Shown: piece by piece, positions 25,870-40,550 of the stretch | How the letters are laid out: each line of letters begins with the position of its first letter | Position numbering within the stretch: position 1 is the first letter of the stretch | Origin: Chytridium lagenaria | Lineage: Eukaryota > Chytridiomycota > Chytridiomycetes > Chytridiales > Chytridiaceae | Length of the DNA stretch: 64,000 bases | Direction of reading: 5' to 3' | Assembly (NCBI GenBank): GCA_025449115.1 | Contig: JAHLKC010000001.1 | Span: forward strand, 124,001-188,000 | Translations under genes and position numbers: made by a program | Notes under the pieces: generated by a model | Told to the model about the DNA's origin: nothing | Databases searched by the model: none | Seen by the model: the letters and a program-made list of their open reading frames with translations, nothing else

Positions 25870-28800
25870 ATGAGAGTTCTTGGGCTACTGCCGCTCTTTG
25901 CACTCGCGTGTTGGGCAGAGAGCCCATCCGTGCATGTTAAACTAGAGTCAAAACTGGCAAGCCATTCCACTGATCCTTGAAGTCATGTTAGTTAATATCG
26001 TAAATGTTCTACTAAAATTGTTAAAAGAGAGTTTGTTGCTGTGAAGAACCGATCTTTAGCGCATCCATGGATTAGCCTACTGCATTCGAAGAGGCTGTTG
26101 GACGTTAACTTAGAGGACTCAGAAATCTATCAAAAATCTTTAGTGCTTTTCGATGATTTTGGAAAACAACATGCAGGCGCAAAGGACATTGATATGACGC
26201 TCTATAACTTGGCTTTGTCGTCACATTATCACGCACCTGCTGTTGAATCACTATTCAATTACTACGATGATTACGTCAAACCAGCGTATGTCAATCAAAC
26301 GACGGTGGATGTACACCATGGGCTTTGTGAATGGAACGCGTGTTTGCTCGGTCAAGGATATTGAAATTTCCTTAGCCAAAGGGGTTTCCAGGTATTGCAT
26401 GGCACTCATTCATTATTTAATATTAGCCACGTGAAAACTCTTCGACTTTGATTATATTTTCCCTCAAGACTGTTCTGGCGAACACGGGTCGTGCTTTACG
26501 CCGACATTTTTGTCAAATGATTTTCCCAAATTTCATAACGCCCTCCTTGAACTTACGAAAACGTCCAAGCTATGCTACGTTTTAAGATATGTACCCGTAA
26601 GAACATCCTCAAAACATACCAGCCTGGGCGGGTACGGCGTAGAGTTGGCAATCAAAAGCACAGAGTACACGGTCATTGACGATAGGCAACAAGGCTCTGG
26701 TAACTCGCATAAGTCAGAGATTACATCCGATTAATCCAATGATCTTTAAGCGGTGAATGACGGTGACTTCGAGTTGAAAGCAGATGAGAATCGCGACTCT
26801 ACCGAAGATGCTTTGGACTATGATTTTATAAAAAACTTTTAGACAGAGCTGAATTGGGAATTAAGCCGCTAAATTCAAGCGAGTTTAAGGTACCACCAGA
26901 GGCAAACTCATACTAATTTCCTAGATATTGGTTTAAAGTTAAATCAAATTGTTCTTACATCAGAAAATAAGCTAAAAACTCTGCATATGTTGACGCGAGA
27001 CTTTCCCTTGTATGCCTCTTCTATCACGAAATTTAAATTGGATCCAAAGAAAGTTAAGACAACTGATTTGAAATCTGCGGAAACTCCTCCTGGAGTGAAT
27101 AAGCTGTACTTGAACGGTCTTGAGATTGAAACAGATCGCCTAGACTTCTTTAGGTATACCGCTTAGGCTGCTGTGACTTAAAATAATTAATACTAACGTT
27201 ACGCACACAGGATGATGCGTGTTATGGACGGAGAGTTAAAGTCACTCTCATATTTTTCAGACCTTGGTCTGCCCGCAAGCGATGTTCTCAATTTATTTTC
27301 GGCGTCATTTGACGAAGTATCGACTTTTACTTGGGGTGAGACATTTGACGTTAGGGCCGCAAGTGTTTTATGGTGGAACGATTTGGAGAAAGATAAGAAA
27401 TATCGCATGTGGCCTAAATCTATAAGAGAGGTTTAACGTTTTCTGAAAAAAGCTAAACAAACTAGGTGTTGCGGCCTTCTTATTCTAGCCAGCTTCGTTA
27501 TATTCGCAAGAATCTCTTTAATGTTGTCCTCATTCTCGACCTTTCGAATCCGGAACACTTAAAGTCTATGATTGAAGTATTCGACTTTATTGACCGTGAA
27601 GTTCCTTTGCGGTTTGGATTAATCCCTGCTGTTGATCTTGAAGGTGATAACGCACCTTGTAAGTTCCAATATTACTGCGCCTATTTTAACTTCAAAATGT
27701 TAGCTTCGGTTGCCGCTTCCGCATTTAAGTGGTTGGTTGAGAAGCAAGGGCGTAAGCCAGCTAAATCGTTCATCGCTGAGGTATTTTTCTTTGCGCACAA
27801 TTGGTTTCTGAGCTGTTTTAGTTGGCCCATCAATTAAAAGGGCCTCAGGAGAGCGTGAACGATGTCATTGTCCAATCCTTTAAGTCAATATCAGGCAAGG
27901 AGTTTGAAGACATTAAGTCAGAAACCGCTGTGGCTTTGTCTGAGCTTCGTGATTGTAACATAGCGCTTGGAGTTAATTTACAAATTGGCGCGGTTTTCTT
28001 TAATGGAAGATATATTAGTTTGGATGAGGTTTTTTTTTTGGTGATTTAAGTTTCATTTTAAGCAATTGTAGCGATGGCCGCAAGCAATGCTGATGATATA
28101 CCCACATATGCTGGAATTTTACCAAAGCAAGGTGATCCCTTCATATTTGTTGCATTTCTAAACGTAACAGGTTTATCTTGGTTTGCTAAATGACAAAACA
28201 GATCCGTATGAGTATTTGATGACCACTCCGGGAGTCTTTAAAAGGCGAAATCCCCTAATATTCCCCTCGGAGAAGAAATCACCCCTTCAGATAAACTTTT
28301 TGGATAAATTTTGGAAACCTGTTGCTCTGGACCGACTACCCTATGTCTTTGCCGAAAATGCCGAGACTTTTGAAGCTTTAACAGTCTATTTGCATGGTGA
28401 TTTCGAATCAATCCCCTTCGAAAGCAGCTGCTCAACCTGCTAGACTTCATTGTAAGATTTAATGACATGCCTTTAATCTAACCTTACTTCAGGGCGATGA
28501 CAGCAAAAAACCAGGATATGCCTGATTCCTGAAGGCCCTAGCTCAGTGGCCAAGATTTTTGAGACTTCTTCTGGACGTGGGCTTACGAAGGCGGAGATTC
28601 AGGATCTCAAGCATCATGTGGAAAGAATATCTATTGATCAGGCCTCTGAGCTGAACGGGAACGTGGCTGAATTTAGAACGCTCTTACGCTCGAATCTCCG
28701 TCTTCTTTGACCAACTATATTATTATTAACGGAAGAGTAAGCATTTTATTTTTTTAACTATAATTTTAACCTATACAGGTGCTTGGCCTATTTCAGCAGA

Positions 28801-31178
28801 GAATATCTTAACGCCTGAAGATTTGGAGATTTTCATCAATTTAGAGTTCAAAAACATTTTGAAGTCAGCTGAAGGCGTCTTTTCAAAGATGAACATCCGG
28901 AAAACACGTAAATGCAATAAACCGAATTTTGGGGTTTAATTGATATATGATAAAACAACACTCTTCCTGCGGGCCTTCACTGCTATAGCAACTGTCACGA
29001 CAAACCAGCAAGGCCATTCATCTGTTTTTGAAGACGACAAAGGTACCCGGGTGAATGCTGACGTTTTGAGTTTATGGACGCAAAATCGAGAGTACGTGTT
29101 TATTGTTATGGGATACATCTGACAATTGCACCGAAAGCTCTATCAGTTCGGCGACAAAGAAACGTCAAAGCTATCCTTTTACTGCGTGTTGAACCCTCTT
29201 TCCTATAACGGACAAAAACTATCAGCTTTTCTTAAGGAATGAACCATTTTTTTTTCCTTTCTAATATTTTAGGCAATTGCTGACTTAGCGCCGGTGTTTA
29301 TCACCATTGCTTTAAATCCGATACGGAGATTACCGATTTGCCCATAAAGCGATTTTACCGCTTTGTTTTAAGCGACAAATCGTTGGTAAACTTTGGAACG
29401 TCAGTGAAGTAAAATAGACCTGCCTAACATTTTGAAGTGAGAATAGCGGTGTCTTCCGTAAACTTCCTAAGGGATCTTTACTAACGATGGGGATTGATGG
29501 TACAATTTTTTTTTCTGGCTGAGTACTAAATTTTATAAAGCACCAAAAGGATGGGTAGTTCGACCAGTCGAGTCTGTAGAGGATTTGGACAACATTAAGC
29601 TGGCGTCTGTTGAATCTACCGGGAGAAGTAGAGTCGACGCCCTGTACCAGCTCCGAAATATCTTGGTTGAAGGTCACGTACAAGAGCATAGGACGAATAT
29701 GCCGCCGCTGGTGTGCAGTTTGTTCTTGGAACACCCGAAGACAACAATTCAGTCGATACTATAACGATGACTAATTTGGGCTATATCCAGTTAAAGGCGA
29801 ACCCGGGAATCTGGAAACTTGCCCTTCGAGACGGAAGGTCACGCGAAATTTTTAGCCTCGCAGGTGTGGCGAGACATTAAACAGTGGGGAAGGTCGGGAC
29901 GATCTGATGCGACGACCATTGCGGTTAGGAACTTTGAGGGCGTTACTGTATTTCCTCTTGTAAAGAGGCATGCTGGAAAGGAAGGCCAGGACGTCTTAGA
30001 ACCCACGCCAGATGATGCAGCTTCGCCTGATTTATGGAATAGGCTGAAGACCACGTACGCACTTCCTTATACATTTTTGGCTTCTAACTATCACAGCATC
30101 TTTGCAAGACGCCTAGTGCGGTGGTAAATGGATCGAGTGATGAGATTCACATTTTCTCTGTTGCTTCGGGTCACCTTTATGAGCGATTTATGGCTATTAT
30201 GATGGCTAGCGTCATGAAACAAACCAAGAGCAAAGTTAAATTCTGGTTAATCGAGAATTTCTTATCCCCATCCTTTATGGTATCTATTGTTTTTCAAAGG
30301 TCCTTAGATTAACAAGAATTTAGAAATTTATTCCAGTTCTCGCCGAAGCATACGGATTTAATTATGAATTGATCACCTGTAAGTAAATAATACCATTCAA
30401 TCCTAATTGCATGGCAAGATAAATGGCCTCATTGGCTTAGAGGACAGACCGAAAAGCAGCGCACAATTTGGGGATATAAGATTCTGTTTTTGGACGTGCT
30501 TTTCCCCTTGAATTTGGAGAAAGTCATCTTCGTGGACGCAGATCAGATCGTCCGAACGGACCTTAAGGAGCTCATGGACCTAGATCTACAAGGCGCCGTC
30601 TATGGATACACACCCTTTTGCGATTCCCGGACAGAAATGGATGGATTCCGTTTCTGGAATTCAGGATATTGGAAGAACCAATTGGCGGGACGGCCATACC
30701 ACATTTCAGCACTATACGTAATTGATTTAAAAAGGTTCCGTCAGTTTGCGGCTGGAGATAGGCTGAGGCAGCAATATCAGATGCTCAGTGCGGACCCTGG
30801 GAGTTTGGCCAACTTGGATCAAGATTTGCCAAACAGCATGATACACCAAATCCCTATGTTTTCTCTGCCGCAGGAATGGTAAGAAGATTAGAACATCATC
30901 AATCTAAAGTCTAGGCTATGGTGCGAGACCTGGTGTAGCGACAAGGAACTCGAGAAGGCCAAGACGATTGATTTGGTAAGGAATAGCTGTGCGTTTTTCT
31001 CTGACAAAATGTGAAGTGCAACAACCCGTTAACGAAAGAACCAAAGCTGGAGCGTGCCAGGAGATTGATTCCGGAGTGGGATGGTTTGGACAAGGAGATT
31101 CAGGCCCTCTCCAGAGCCGTCGAGGAGAAGGATGGCGACCGATCGAAGCCAGACATTAAGAATCACGATGAATTATGA
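25870..31178 (+). CDS. UGGT: UDP-glucose:glycoprotein glucosyltransferase (ER folding sensor)
   Basis: UGGT re-glucosylates N-glycans on misfolded glycoproteins so calnexin-type chaperones can rebind them. The start at 25870 gives a signal peptide ([20 protein letters not shown]). The long middle is a run of thioredoxin-like domains spread over many short exons, with blocks such as [20 protein letters not shown] near 29775-29830. The C-terminal GT24 catalytic domain is unmistakable: [20 protein letters not shown] (30150-30195), [20 protein letters not shown] with the DxD motif (30535-30590), [27 protein letters not shown] and [10 protein letters not shown]. The protein ends HDEL followed by TGA at 31176-31178, a clean ER-retrieval signal. 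The HDEL form is usual in fungi and plants. It is the longest ER gene here; PMT2, another ER glycosylation enzyme, follows four genes later. Confidence 0.96.
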
Positions 31179-31253
31179 TTTTGTGCCCCCAGCGAAACCT
31201 TCTTGGCCGTCTCAAAAATAAATAAATAAGATCAAAAGAAAAACGAAAAAAAG

Positions 31254-32302
31254 ATGTCTGAAGATGACTACGAAAGCTTGCCGCATGGCTCGGTTTACGT
31301 CAATCTCATGGCTGGCGCTCTTGCCGGAATCACTGAGCACACCGTCATGTACCCGTTTGATAGCATAAAGGTTTTTACTGGTTGCATGCCCATTTTTTGA
31401 CAGTGCGATATAGACCCGTATGCAAGTCCTGTCACCACAGCCTGCCGCACTGTACACAAGCGTATCAAATGCATTGAGTAGGATCACGTCAACCGAGGGG
31501 TTTAACGCTCTTTGGAGAGGTGTTAACTCTGTGATAATTGGAGCCGGGCCAGCCCATGCCCTTTATTTCGCAACCTACGAGCACTGTAAGACTCTGTTTG
31601 GGGGCGGATGGAGAAGGGCATCATTTGCTGGAGTCAGGTTTGATATCTTTTTAAGGCATCTTTTAAGTTATTTTCCTAGCCGCGGCTGGCGCATGCGCTA
31701 CGATCGCAAGTGATGGTCTCATGAATCCATTTGATGGTTTGTTTAAGTTATGCGATCTGTACTAAAGACTGCAGTTGTTAAACAGCGAATGCAGATGCAT
31801 GGAGCAAGCTTTAAAGGCGTCGTCGACTGTGCAAGAACGATTTTCCGAAACGAAGGACTGCGGGCCTTTTATGTCTCCTACCCAACCACCCTCTCCATGA
31901 CCATTCCCTTCCAATCCATCCACTTTGCCACTTACGAGTACTTCAGAAAGGTTCTCAATCCCTCTGGCGTCTATGATCCCTTCACACACAGCGTCGCAGG
32001 TGGTCTTGCCGGTGCTGCTGCTGCGGCGGCCACAAATCCTTTGGATGTGGCAAAGACTCTTCTCCAAACCCGAGGTAGTTCAACAGATGCAACGATTCGG
32101 TCGGCGAATGGTTTTGCAGAAGCAGTGAGGATCATCTACACTAGAAAGGGATTGGCAGGGTTCTTCAAGGGAGTTCAGCCAAGAATACTTACACATATGC
32201 CTTCAACGGCGATATGTTGGACGACGGTAAGATGATAACAGTCAAACGAAGCTGACTTTCTTAAAGTACGAGTTTTTGAAGCATGCCTTTAAGAACAATT
32301 GA
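31254..32302 (+). CDS. MRS3: Mitoferrin, mitochondrial iron carrier (SLC25A28/37, Mrs3/4)
   Basis: Inner-membrane carrier importing ferrous iron for Fe-S cluster and heme synthesis. Three tandem carrier repeats with Px[DE]xx[KR] signatures are visible: [12 protein letters not shown] (repeat 1, interrupted by an intron near 31371), [13 protein letters not shown] (repeat 2, intron near 31735-31750) and [14 protein letters not shown] (repeat 3, about 32030). Mitoferrin-type residues include [12 protein letters not shown] in repeat 1 and [16 protein letters not shown] at the end, with M-N/P-F-D and MPS.A.CW/SW typical of this subfamily rather than other SLC25 carriers. Start at ATG 31254, 75 bp after the UGGT stop; stop TGA at 32300. 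Length about 300 residues fits the family. Three short introns. Confidence 0.92.
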
Positions 32303-32550
32303 GTTCTTAGTAAAACAGTTAATATGTTAGAGTATTGCGACATTTGGGCCGCTGCATTTCTGTTACAAGATGGCTGAATGTTGACACACAGTTACTGTAT
32401 ACCACAGGTGGAGCTTTTCCCACCAAGGCACTTTACACAACCGTAATAAAGCGCCACTTTTGCCGTTTCTGTGACTCGAATGCTTTGTAAAATGCAGTGG
32501 TGAAGGACGCGTCAGATTCCAGAAATTTTTGATTGAAAAACCTTTCAACG

Positions 32551-34353
<1,803 letters not shown>

Positions 34354-34554
34354 TAATATTAAAGATGTAAATTTGGATCTGGCGGTCTTTGCTAATGTAT
34401 GCCTTATCAAAATAAAAATTAGTCCCAAAATTCGTTATGATAGTTACTGAGTGTATGAGTCAAATTTGTTACTGCAAGTGTAAGTCAGAAAATAATGAGA
34501 TATTGGAGAACCAAACAGGCAAAACAATCAACTATAGATCTTTTCAAAACAATT

Positions 34555-35677
34555 TTATTCAATAGAATACAGATGTCGCTGTGCTTCTTCAACATATGTT
34601 TCTTCAAGATGACGACGACGATCCTCCCGTGGTATTACCCTACATTACTACTTAAAAAAAAATATTATTCCGTCTATTACCTCAGCCTGCTGTTCAGCCT
34701 CCACTGAGGCCACAATCGCATCCACTTCTTCTGCTTGCAGAGTCCTGAGAATACAGTCACTTCCCATATAAGCGATCTCAATATTTTTAGCTCCCGTTTG
34801 AACAACCTTTATACGTATCAACACAATGAAGTCAAGATTAACTAACGTTGAGAAGAGATTTGATCGCAAGCCTAATTGCCTCATCCTTGGAGAGGTTTTC
34901 CTTGTAACTTTTCTCAAGAATTCACGGCACAGTTTTAGAGCTTCGGCCAATAGCGTTCGCCTATTGCCATTATAAGAATTGTTGTTACGAATATAAGATC
35001 ACCTTCCATGCCGAGTAAATTCCAGACGGGTCAGTCTGGTAAAGCTTGGGTACCTTGTCGGAGTCGAAGCCAATAATCAAAGTGGAAATTCCGAAAGGAC
35101 GCACTCCTCCACTTTGTGTATATTTCTGACCTAGTTAGACTTATAATTTAAGCAAATGGTACCTGTTGAACACCTGCGATATATCTAGTTATGTGTTCAA
35201 CGGAGACAGGGTCTTCAACCGTCAAACGATGGCTTTGGCACTCAATACGGGCCTTGTTAACTAAAACTCTTGCATCCGCGTTCAATCCTGGAACAGTGAG
35301 CGGACGAATACCCAAAAAACTCTACAGCAAAGGCTAAACAGACATGGTCATCAAGAACAGCAATTTTGCGGACAGTCCTAGGATCCTGAAGTTTCAAAGC
35401 CGATTTCTTCTCCACGCCAAGAACAACGACATCGGCACCTCGAACGCCGACCTTCATACAATGCTTAGAGCCTGATTTTAGGGAGAAAAGAGTACGCGCA
35501 TGTTTCCTTTCCTCACAGCCTCGAGAGCCTTGAAACAGTCAATACACAGGCATTGAGGTCATTCTACTCACATATTCAACTTGGAATAAATGTCCATCCG
35601 GAGAGAAGACGGTCAAAGCCCTAGTGCTGTTTAGCAAACGCGAGTACATACATGCCGTACCTGTCGTAGCCAGACAT
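34555..35677 (-). CDS. PSMA7: 20S proteasome alpha4 subunit (PSMA7/Pre6-type)
   Basis: Structural alpha-ring subunit of the 20S core. Exon 1 is tiny: MSGYDR, then an intron of about 40 nt, then [16 protein letters not shown], the alpha-subunit N-terminal signature. Next come [19 protein letters not shown] and [20 protein letters not shown], which match alpha4. Central exons near 35040-35260 include [12 protein letters not shown] and FGISTLI-type sequence in minus-strand frames. The C-terminal part encodes [16 protein letters not shown] and a helix ending EAEQQAE. Past a T9-containing intron the best frame reads [20 protein letters not shown], stopping at 34555; an alternative splice frame would stop at 34604. 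It is convergent with RPT1 and divergent from PMT2, with 97 bp between start codons. Confidence 0.9.
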
Positions 35678-35774
35678 GATGATTATTACGTGGCTTGGTG
35701 GTAAAAAATTTGAGGGAAGTAGAACTAAGGACCTTTCAGTAAAAATTGTTCCTCAGACAAGTCTCGTCTTGAGG

Positions 35775-38611
35775 ATGTTCAGTCGGAACGATGGCATAAA
35801 AATGCGAAAGAAGGTGGTTGGCACCTATAACGATGAGGAAGCGGACAGTTACAATATACCCTTAATGGAGGACGAGAAGTCATTGAAACTTATGCGGCAG
35901 GTTTGCATGACTGGAATGATCACCGCATAATTATCAAATTAGACCACAGTCAACTTCAGCGATCAAAGAACGTGGATCATCCCTGGTATCCTCACGATCT
36001 TAGCTGTATGGACTCGATTGTATAAGATCGGATGGGCAGACTATGTGGTTTGGTGAGGCATTTTTATTCAAAGGGTAAATCCTAATTAATTATAGGGATG
36101 AAGCACATTTTGGGTAAATGATCTCTATTATCGTCCCCCTAAAGTGGTTATAGAAAGTTTGCATCCTTTTATTTAAAGCGGGAATTCTACTTTGATGTTC
36201 ATCCACCACTCGGAAAGATCCTTCTTGGGTTTTCCGGATTAGCTGCGGGGTATAATGGATCGTTTGGTTTTGATTCTGGGGCAAAATATCCAGATTACGT
36301 GAATTACGGCGCCATGCGAGTTTTTGCGGCGCTATTTGGAGCAGGAATGGTTCCTGTGGCATATTTCACAGCATTACAAATGAAGTTATCGCAAGCGGCT
36401 TCCATTTTAATGGCGTCAATGGTATTGATGGGTTAGTGGATTATTTGAAAAAATTATTTAAAAACTACAGATATTGCAACTTTGACTATCAGCCGATTCA
36501 TTCTTTTGGATTCCATGCTTTTATTTTTCACTAGTTTGAGCGCCATGTGTCTAGTTACATTCAGAAATTATCAACGAACAAGGTTAGCATCTCTTTTGTG
36601 AACTTATTCATTAATACCTAATTCTCATCTCTTAGCCCCTTATCTCCGGAATGGTATTATTGGATGGCTGCAACAGGAGTCTCCCTTGGATGCGTTACTA
36701 GGTTAGACTTTATCTTATAATATTTCTGATAGGTGCAGTGTAAAGTGGGTCGGGTTGTTTGCTATCGCTTTAGTCGGACTGGTAAGTGAAACTGCATTCG
36801 CAGACATGTAACATTGAAGTATACTATTTCCGACTTGTGGGATATGCTTGGCGATCTCGAAATGCCGAAGGTTCAATTAACGTATCTTTCTGTCTGACAT
36901 TTTGATTAGGCTGTGTATATCCGTCACTGGCTTGCTCGGATAGCGCTCTTGATTATTGTTCCTGTATCAGTGTATCTTTTCTCTTTTCAGTTGCATTTTT
37001 GGATTCTTAATCGCAGCGGGACGGGTGATGCTCAGATGAGCTCTCTTTTTCAAGCGGGTTTGAAAGGAAACGACTATTACAAAAATCCTGTTGGTATGTA
37101 ACCTTATCATTTTGAATTTGATGACCTTGTCTGCATGCTCGGTCTCTTTCTCTAGTGGGACGATTAATCACCGAGCATTAACCCTTATTCAGAGCTTGCT
37201 TATGGATCAAAGGTTACTCTAAAGAACAACGGTCGCGGCGGTGGCCTATTACACTCTCATGCTCAAAAATATCCGACTGGCTCTGGCCAGCAGCAAGTCA
37301 CTTGTTATCACCACAAAGACAGCAACAACAACTTTTTTATTCAGAAAGCCTGGGATCAGCCGTCCAATTCCACTGAAATTGAGTATGTCAAGCATAATGA
37401 CATCGTTCGATTAGGTTTCTCAGTCTACTGAAAATGGACTAATTTTCGAAGTGCACGAACAAACGGGCCGTAATGTACATAGCCATTTTCAAAAAGCTCC
37501 CGTCTCCGCTTCCGAGTATGAGGTGAGCTGTTATGGCAATTCGACGTTTGGTGATAAGAACGACCACTGGAAAGTTGAAATTGTTGATGTAAGAGAGTTT
37601 TTTATTCTTGACTTAACTGCTTTATAGGATTTGCATGATTGGCGCCCCGTTCGTATTAAGGCTTTGACAACCCGCTTCCGCCTGCGCCATGTGCAAACGA
37701 ACTGTTTGCTCAGGTCCGGCGGCGTTACATTGCCCGAATGGGGATTTAAGCAAGCAGAGGTGGCGTGCCAGGCGATTCCTGACAACAAGAGCCGCAATAA
37801 CATGTGGAACGTCGAGCAACATTGGAATGACAAGCGTAGGACTGCTTGTTGGAGCTTGTTCTTACCTCATTTTGAAAGTTCCTGCAGGGGGCTCGAAAGC
37901 GTTCCGAAGAAACTTCTTCAGGGACTTTGCTGATCTGAATGTTGCGATGTGGAATTCGAATAATGCCTTGACTCCAGATCCGGACAGAGAGCCCGACCAA
38001 ATCACGTCATCTCCTTATCAATGGCCGTTGGCATCTGTTGGTCTCCGTATTTGCGGCTGGGGTGATAATGACGTCAAATTCTATCTTCTCGGTCACCCGC
38101 TAATTTGGTGGGGTGCGATATTGAGCATTGGCGCGTTCGCTATATTGTGGTTCTGGTATTTTGTGCGCGCGCACAGGAAAATTGATGATTGGAAAGGAAA
38201 GGGTAAATGGTGTCATTCTTTCAATTATTTACAAATTCAGGCGATTGGGATGATTTTTGTTTTGCTGGTTACGTCGGTTTTGCTGGCTGGCTGCTCCATT
38301 ACATTCCATTTTGGATTATGGGACGTGTGACATAGTAAGCTATCCATCATATCGTGCCCATCTAACATTTGCTTTTCAAGTCTGCATCACTACTTTCCTG
38401 CACTGTACTTTGGCATTATTTCACTTGCATTCGTGATAGATCATTTGACGTCTCATCTCCCAAGGAACTTGGCCAACCTTATTATATATGGCATTAACTT
38501 TGTGATATTTATGGTGTATCTGTATTTTGCTGATTTCGCTTTTGGTATTGGAGGTCCTTCAAAGGCTTACAGCGGGCGGAAATGGTTGAAGGCTGGAATA
38601 TTCACGATTAG
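35775..38611 (+). CDS. PMT2: Protein O-mannosyltransferase, PMT2-like
   Basis: ER multi-pass enzyme transferring mannose from dolichyl-phosphate mannose to Ser/Thr. After [11 protein letters not shown] the catalytic loop reads VVWDEAHFGKF (acidic DE pair), then [20 protein letters not shown] and [13 protein letters not shown]. Several membrane helices follow (36300-36900). The luminal MIR domain shows [31 protein letters not shown] and the [13 protein letters not shown] region. The C-terminal membrane half includes [20 protein letters not shown], the [18 protein letters not shown] region in shifted frames near 38260-38330, then [11 protein letters not shown] and IDHLTSHLP. The start at 35775 is a guess. 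The end is set at the TAG of the KWLKAWNIHD frame (38609-38611), which needs one base added; the raw frame instead runs to 38720. Several frame breaks occur. Confidence 0.9.
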
Positions 38612-38716
38612 AACATTTGCTTACCAATTATTTCAAATCAATAAAAGTAGAGTGGCTTTGGTCCAAGTTTTGAACATTATTGTCTGTTTTGACATTTTCC
38701 TGAAACTTGAGAGAGA

Positions 38717-39979
38717 ATGACCACTAAGGAAGATATTCTGGAGACTTGTGAGAATTTCCTCTTCGATTGCGATGGTTAGTGTGCATGCAATGGTATGTAG
38801 CGATGCGTTCTGAAGCTGATTAGGGTTCTGTGGAATGGGGACGATGTGATACCCGGGTCACCCGAGGTTATAAATTATCTACGATCCAAGGTTTCTTGAA
38901 CCAAACTGTATAATGTCTAAGCATTTACAAGGGGAAAAAGTGCTATTCGTTACAAACAACAGCAGTAAAATCTCGGGCCTCATATGTGCACAAGTTCCAT
39001 TCTTTGGGAATTCAAGCTGACATCGTAAGATGTAATTATAATTGAGATATTAAGCAAGATAACAGGATGACATTTTCGGATCGGCTTATGCTGCGGCGTA
39101 TTACATAAAGTATTTCCTTGACTATCGGAGGGAAAGAAAGTTTACGTATGTGGAATGGCTGGTTTGGAAGAAGAGCTGAAAGCCGAGAATTTCCATCGCT
39201 GGCGCATCGGTATTTTTCTTTAGATAAATCAAATTAAATCCGGAAGGCCGATAACGCATCCATTGATAGCATGAGTAAGATTGGTGAGCTAAAACCGGAT
39301 GATTCTATCGAAGCTGTTCTCTTGGCTTTGATTTGGACTTCAACTACAGAAAATTGGCAAAGGCATTCACGTATCTCACGCGAAACGAGAAATGTCACTT
39401 TCTTGCCACTAATTGCGACTTGACTTATCCTGCAGGGGGCTCCGTGTACCCAGGTTGATGTCCAAACAACCTGTAATTGTTAACTATAATTGCGTAGGTA
39501 CCGGCGCGCTTCTTTCTTCTTTGACGGCACCCCTCAACCGAAAGCCGATTGTTATCGGAAAGCCTGAACAGATAATGATGGATGTCATTGTAAAGAGGTA
39601 TTTCTCATTCTTGTCGCGCTTTGCAATATCCAGTCTTAAGATTTTAACTCTTCCTTTTCTTTATTTTTTAACTCTTCCTTTTCTTTATTCAATGTTATTA
39701 ATTCCTTCCAGGTTTGATTTAAACAGGTCGAAAACCTGCATGGTTGGGGACAGGTAATTATTCTTCATAAAAAAATTCTTATTTGGCTAGATTGGATACA
39801 GACATTCTCTTTGGGCAAAAGGGTGGTCTCAAAACTTTGCTTGTTCTTACTGGTATAATTTTTGCTTCAACCCTTTCTGATATATGATTTATTCAGGGGT
39901 TACAAAAGCCGAAGATCTTAGGAGCACCGAAATTCACCCTGACGTTGTTCTAGACTCCATTCATGACATTATAAACTAA
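38717..39979 (+). CDS. PHO13: HAD-superfamily phosphatase, PHO13/phosphoglycolate-phosphatase type
   Basis: Cytosolic metabolite-repair phosphatase family (4-nitrophenylphosphatase in yeast, PGP/PDXP in animals). HAD motif I reads FLFDCDGVLWNGDDVIPGSP across an intron after the first Asp codons. Motif II is VLFVTNNSSKSRASY, where TNN is typical. Motif III/IV appear as KPEQIMMDVI and MVGDRLDTDILFGQKGG, and the cap domain has YVCGMAGLEEEL and ATNCDLTYPAGGSVYPGTGA. Start ATG at 38717, stop TAA at 39977-39979, about 300 residues, the family's usual length. Introns are mostly about 45 nt, but one (about 39598-39711) is enlarged by a tandem duplication. Convergent with GMF, 30 bp between stops. Confidence 0.92.
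39642..39689 (+). repeat. Perfect 24-bp tandem duplication inside an intron
   Basis: A 24-base unit beginning TTTTAACTCTTCCTTTTCTT is repeated exactly twice, 39642-39665 and 39666-39689, within an intron of the HAD phosphatase gene. It makes this intron more than twice the local norm. Confidence 0.9.
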
Positions 39980-40009
39980 ATAGATACTATTGTGTAAACG
40001 GTACTAAAA

Positions 40010-40550
40010 TTATCCGAAGTAAACTTTTCCTTTCACTTGAAGTTGGGATGTTAGCCATGCAGCATCAAGCTCTTCAGCCTCGTTTAAATCGTAGACTTTT
40101 GGGATTTCAGCGACTGAAAAAATTGGGTCTTTGCAGAAGCATACAGAATCTTGTTCGTGTCTGAGGCTCCCAAGGGAATATAAAAAACACCTTTTAATTT
40201 TAGTAAATGAGGACAAGAATGGAATCACCCATGATCGGATAAGACACGCGACCGTCATCATGTTCAAATCTTTACACTTAAAAGAACATATCGGGGAGCT
40301 TGAGGTAATTAGAGAAACAGAAGAAGGTTGGAAGTACAACCATTGTCTGGAAGTGCGTCGCAAAGGTCCTCCAATGCGGAGTTCTTTAAATCATGCTCCA
40401 CATTCACACTAAAGGCCGAGTCGATTTTCAAGATGAGAGCCGCCCCATTCTACAGAGTTATGGTCGGAAGAACTTTTTGCTTACAGTGTTTTTTTGAAGA
40501 CGAAAGCTGCGTAGGGCATCAGCAATTGGTATGGAGACAACTTGAGGCAT
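40010..40550 (-). CDS. GMF1: Glia maturation factor homolog (ADF-H family, Arp2/3 debranching)
   Basis: Small ADF/cofilin-fold protein that binds Arp2/3 rather than actin. It is hidden by introns, so no long ORF exists. Exon 1 MPQVVSIPIADALRSFRLQK; intron of about 35 nt; exon 2 NGAALILKIDSAFSVNVEHD to LEDLCDALPDN; 42-nt intron; exon 3 APRYVLLSVKIYEHDDGRVS then YPIM; 38-nt intron; exon 4 GVFYIPLGASDTNKILYASA, then KTQFF, SVAEIPKVYDLNEAEELDAA and WLTSQLQVKGKVYFG, stop at 40010. The EHDDGRVSYP motif is diagnostic of GMF. Two 1-nt corrections are needed, one at the A6 (40117-40122). About 140 residues, the usual GMF length. Confidence 0.9.

Noticed and set aside
35697..35705. GGTGGTAAA resembling the yeast proteasome control element (GGTGGCAAA) 20 bp from the alpha4 start
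   Set aside because: One mismatch, no matching copy upstream of RPT1, and the element is known from budding yeasts, which are probably distant from this organism.
38433..38720. ATGA overlap between the raw PMT2 frame and the phosphatase start
   Set aside because: The raw frame after GRKWLKA looks unlike PMT C-termini; a one-base correction gives a PMT-like ending WNIHD with a stop at 38611, leaving a normal 105-bp gap.
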